Made by a program: the position numbers and the translations under genes. DNA of 64,000 nucleotides from Conexibacter sp. S30A1 (GTDB lineage: Bacteria; Actinomycetota; Thermoleophilia; Solirubrobacterales; Solirubrobacteraceae): assembly GCF_023330665.1 (NCBI RefSeq), contig NZ_CP097127.1, positions 2,852,001 through 2,916,000 of the forward strand. Reading direction: 5' to 3'. Shown in pieces: positions 62,433 through 64,000 of this stretch; the stretch's first letter is position 1, and every line of letters starts with the position of its first letter. Below the pieces are notes generated by a model. It had not been told where the DNA came from, did not search any database, and saw nothing but the letters and a program-made list of their open reading frames with translations.

Positions 62433-64000
62433 GTGATCAAAGTACTCAAGGGTGCGAGCGCGGTGGCGCTCGCATGCGGTGTGGGCGCACTGGCGGCGGC
62501 CCCGGCGCTGGCGGCCAGGCCGCACAGCCGGCCGCACAGCAGCGGCGCCAGCGGTCGCAGCACGGTCCCGCTCGGGATCAACGCGGCTGCGATCAGCGGT
62601 GCGAAGGTGCTCGGCAACACGCCGGCCAGCACGCCGGAGACCGTCTCCTTCATCTTCAAGGAGAACAATCTGAGCGGGCTTGAGACGCAGGCGCAGAGCG
62701 GATTCACGGCGCCGTACATGTCGGTGCAGAGCTTCGCGAGCACCTACGGCGCCTCAACGACGCTGATCGGGGAGCTCCAGAGCTACCTTGCCGGCTACGG
62801 CATCAGCACCACGGTGTATGCCAACAACATCGACGTGGTCGCGACCGGTACGGCCGGCGAGTTTGACAGCGCGTTGACTGTCACGCAGCTTGACTACCAC
62901 ACCCCGGCGCTCAAGAGCTCCGCCGCCGGTGGCGGCGGCGGGGGCACGACCGTCCAGGCGCAGACCTTCCACGCGCCGAGCAGCCTGCCCACGCTGCCGA
63001 GCAACATCGCCAGCGACCTGGTGGCGATCCTCGGGCTCAGCAACTACGCGCCGTCGGTCAGCAACGCCGCCCACACGAGCCGCGCGCTCACCAGCCACGC
63101 CGGCGCCAAGCCGAGTCCGTCCTCCAGTTGCCTGGCATCCTCCGGCGTGCCGGACGACTGCAACCTGCCCAGCAACTTCGAGCAGCAGTACGGCCTGACC
63201 GGGCTCCACAGCACCGGCTCGGGCCAGACGCTCGGGATCATCACGCTGGCGAGCGTCGACCCGGGCGCGCCGCAGTACTTCTGGAAGAACATCGCCGGTG
63301 TCCATCGCCAGGGTACGCTGAGCTTTGACAACGTCGACGGCGGTGCGGGCACCCCGAGCTACAACGCCGGCAGCGGCGAGACCGACCTGGACATCGAGCA
63401 GTCGGGCTCGGTTGCCCCGGGCGCGAACATCGTCGTCTACACCGCGCCGAACACCGACTCGGGGTTCATCGACGCGTTCTTCACCGCCGCCAGCCAGAAC
63501 GTGGCGGGATCTGTCTCCTGTAGCTGGGGTGAGGCCGAGACGGTGATCCAGGCGGCGCAGGCACTCGGCCAGGAGTCCTCGGGCTACGTGCAGGCCTTTG
63601 ACGAGGCGCTGCTCGAGATGGACGCCCAGGGCCAGGCGAGCTTCATCGCCTCCGGCGACAGCGGCGCCTACGACGCCTACGGTCAGTTCTCGGGCTCGAC
63701 GCAGCCCACGAACCTATCGGTGGACAACCCGTCAGACAGCCCCTACACGACCGCCGCCGGCGGCACGACGCTGCCGTGGAGCGAGACGTTCGCGCCGGGG
63801 GCATCCGTCGACGTAACCGCCCAGCGGATCTGGGGCTGGGACTACCTCTGGCAGCCGGTGTCTGTGCTCAACAGCATCAGCCTGCAGACCTCCGCGGAGG
63901 AGCAGGTCGTCGGCAGCGGCGGCGGCTTCAGCGTCATAGAGCCCCAGCCGAGCTACCAGAGCGGTGTGAACGGCACGACCAGCTTCACGGCCGTCCCGTA
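62433..64000 (+). CDS. Secreted sedolisin (S53 serine-carboxyl peptidase), 3' end cut
   Basis: 522 codons are visible from the GTG at 62433 (GGGAGG upstream); the gene continues past the window. A signal peptide (VALACGVGALAAAPALAARP) and a pro-domain (about 45-200, with SFIFKENNLSGLETQAQSGF) precede the catalytic domain. The Glu/Asp pair is in GSGETDLDIEQ (about 312-322) and the catalytic Ser in SFIASGDSGAYDAYG (about 406-420), in the usual sedolisin order. These are acid-acting extracellular proteases. Confidence 0.88.
   Translation, partial: MIKVLKGASAVALACGVGALAAAPALAARPHSRPHSSGASGRSTVPLGINAAAISGAKVLGNTPASTPETVSFIFKENNLSGLETQAQSGFTAPYMSVQSFASTYGASTTLIGELQSYLAGYGISTTVYANNIDVVATGTAGEFDSALTVTQLDYHTPALKSSAAGGGGGGTTVQAQTFHAPSSLPTLPSNIASDLVAILGLSNYAPSVSNAAHTSRALTSHAGAKPSPSSSCLASSGVPDDCNLPSNFEQQYGLTGLHSTGSGQTLGIITLASVDPGAPQYFWKNIAGVHRQGTLSFDNVDGGAGTPSYNAGSGETDLDIEQSGSVAPGANIVVYTAPNTDSGFIDAFFTAASQNVAGSVSCSWGEAETVIQAAQALGQESSGYVQAFDEALLEMDAQGQASFIASGDSGAYDAYGQFSGSTQPTNLSVDNPSDSPYTTAAGGTTLPWSETFAPGASVDVTAQRIWGWDYLWQPVSVLNSISLQTSAEEQVVGSGGGFSVIEPQPSYQSGVNGTTSFTAVP

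Overview
The window is GC-rich actinobacterial DNA, with clear G/C preference at third codon positions and GTG and TTG starts. The mix of genes (secreted sedolisin, SQD1-like sulfolipid synthase, DUF6431-type insertion sequence, MOBF relaxase with a tyrosine integrase) would fit a soil Thermoleophilia/Solirubrobacterales-type genome. That placement is an inference; no rRNA or marker gene is present.

Layout. 1-7,854 is ordinary chromosome: a truncated spermidine-synthase-like gene, a methyltransferase, a CDF-like membrane protein, an OafA-type acyltransferase, an NCS1 permease, NudC and tRNA-Glu(TTC). 7,810-35,931 is a 28-kb integrative element inserted in that tRNA gene. It is bounded by perfect 48-bp direct repeats, and an intact tyrosine integrase lies beside the right end. 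It holds an excisionase-like HTH gene, a TrwC/MOBF relaxase-helicase (split by an insertion sequence), iteron-like repeats and a possible oriT. No type IV secretion or coupling-protein gene is seen, so it is best read as a decaying mobilizable element. Its cargo (19.7-32.0 kb, visibly lower GC) is a metabolic island. It holds 5-oxoprolinase subunits PxpB/PxpC plus an unknown coupled protein on one strand. Divergently, it holds a GntR regulator, a threonine-synthase-like enzyme, a TAT-exported solute-binding protein, a ureohydrolase homologue lacking one metal-ligand motif, two permeases and a fused double ATPase: a complete Dpp/Opp-type importer. Remnants of ISL3, IS1380, IS3 and DUF6431-type elements, a second truncated integrase and a tRNA-Val fragment show repeated insertion.

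35.9-50.9 kb is chromosome hit by further insertion sequences: two IS701-like elements with 6-bp target duplications, one carrying a TPR/SEC-C passenger gene, and an IS30 element. The second IS701-like element and the IS30 element both landed in the 5' end of one collagen-like secreted protein gene. Between them lie VOC and PPOX proteins, a small HTH/membrane-protein operon, a SWIM-SNF2 helicase and a cupin.

50.9-64 kb is again ordinary chromosome: a hexuronate cluster (ManD-like dehydratase, fructuronate reductase, uronate isomerase, Crp-like regulator), Hsp20, an aldo/keto reductase, the sulfolipid synthase, a BNR-repeat protein with a MoaD-like partner, an Ig-like secreted protein and the 5' part of a sedolisin that runs off the window.
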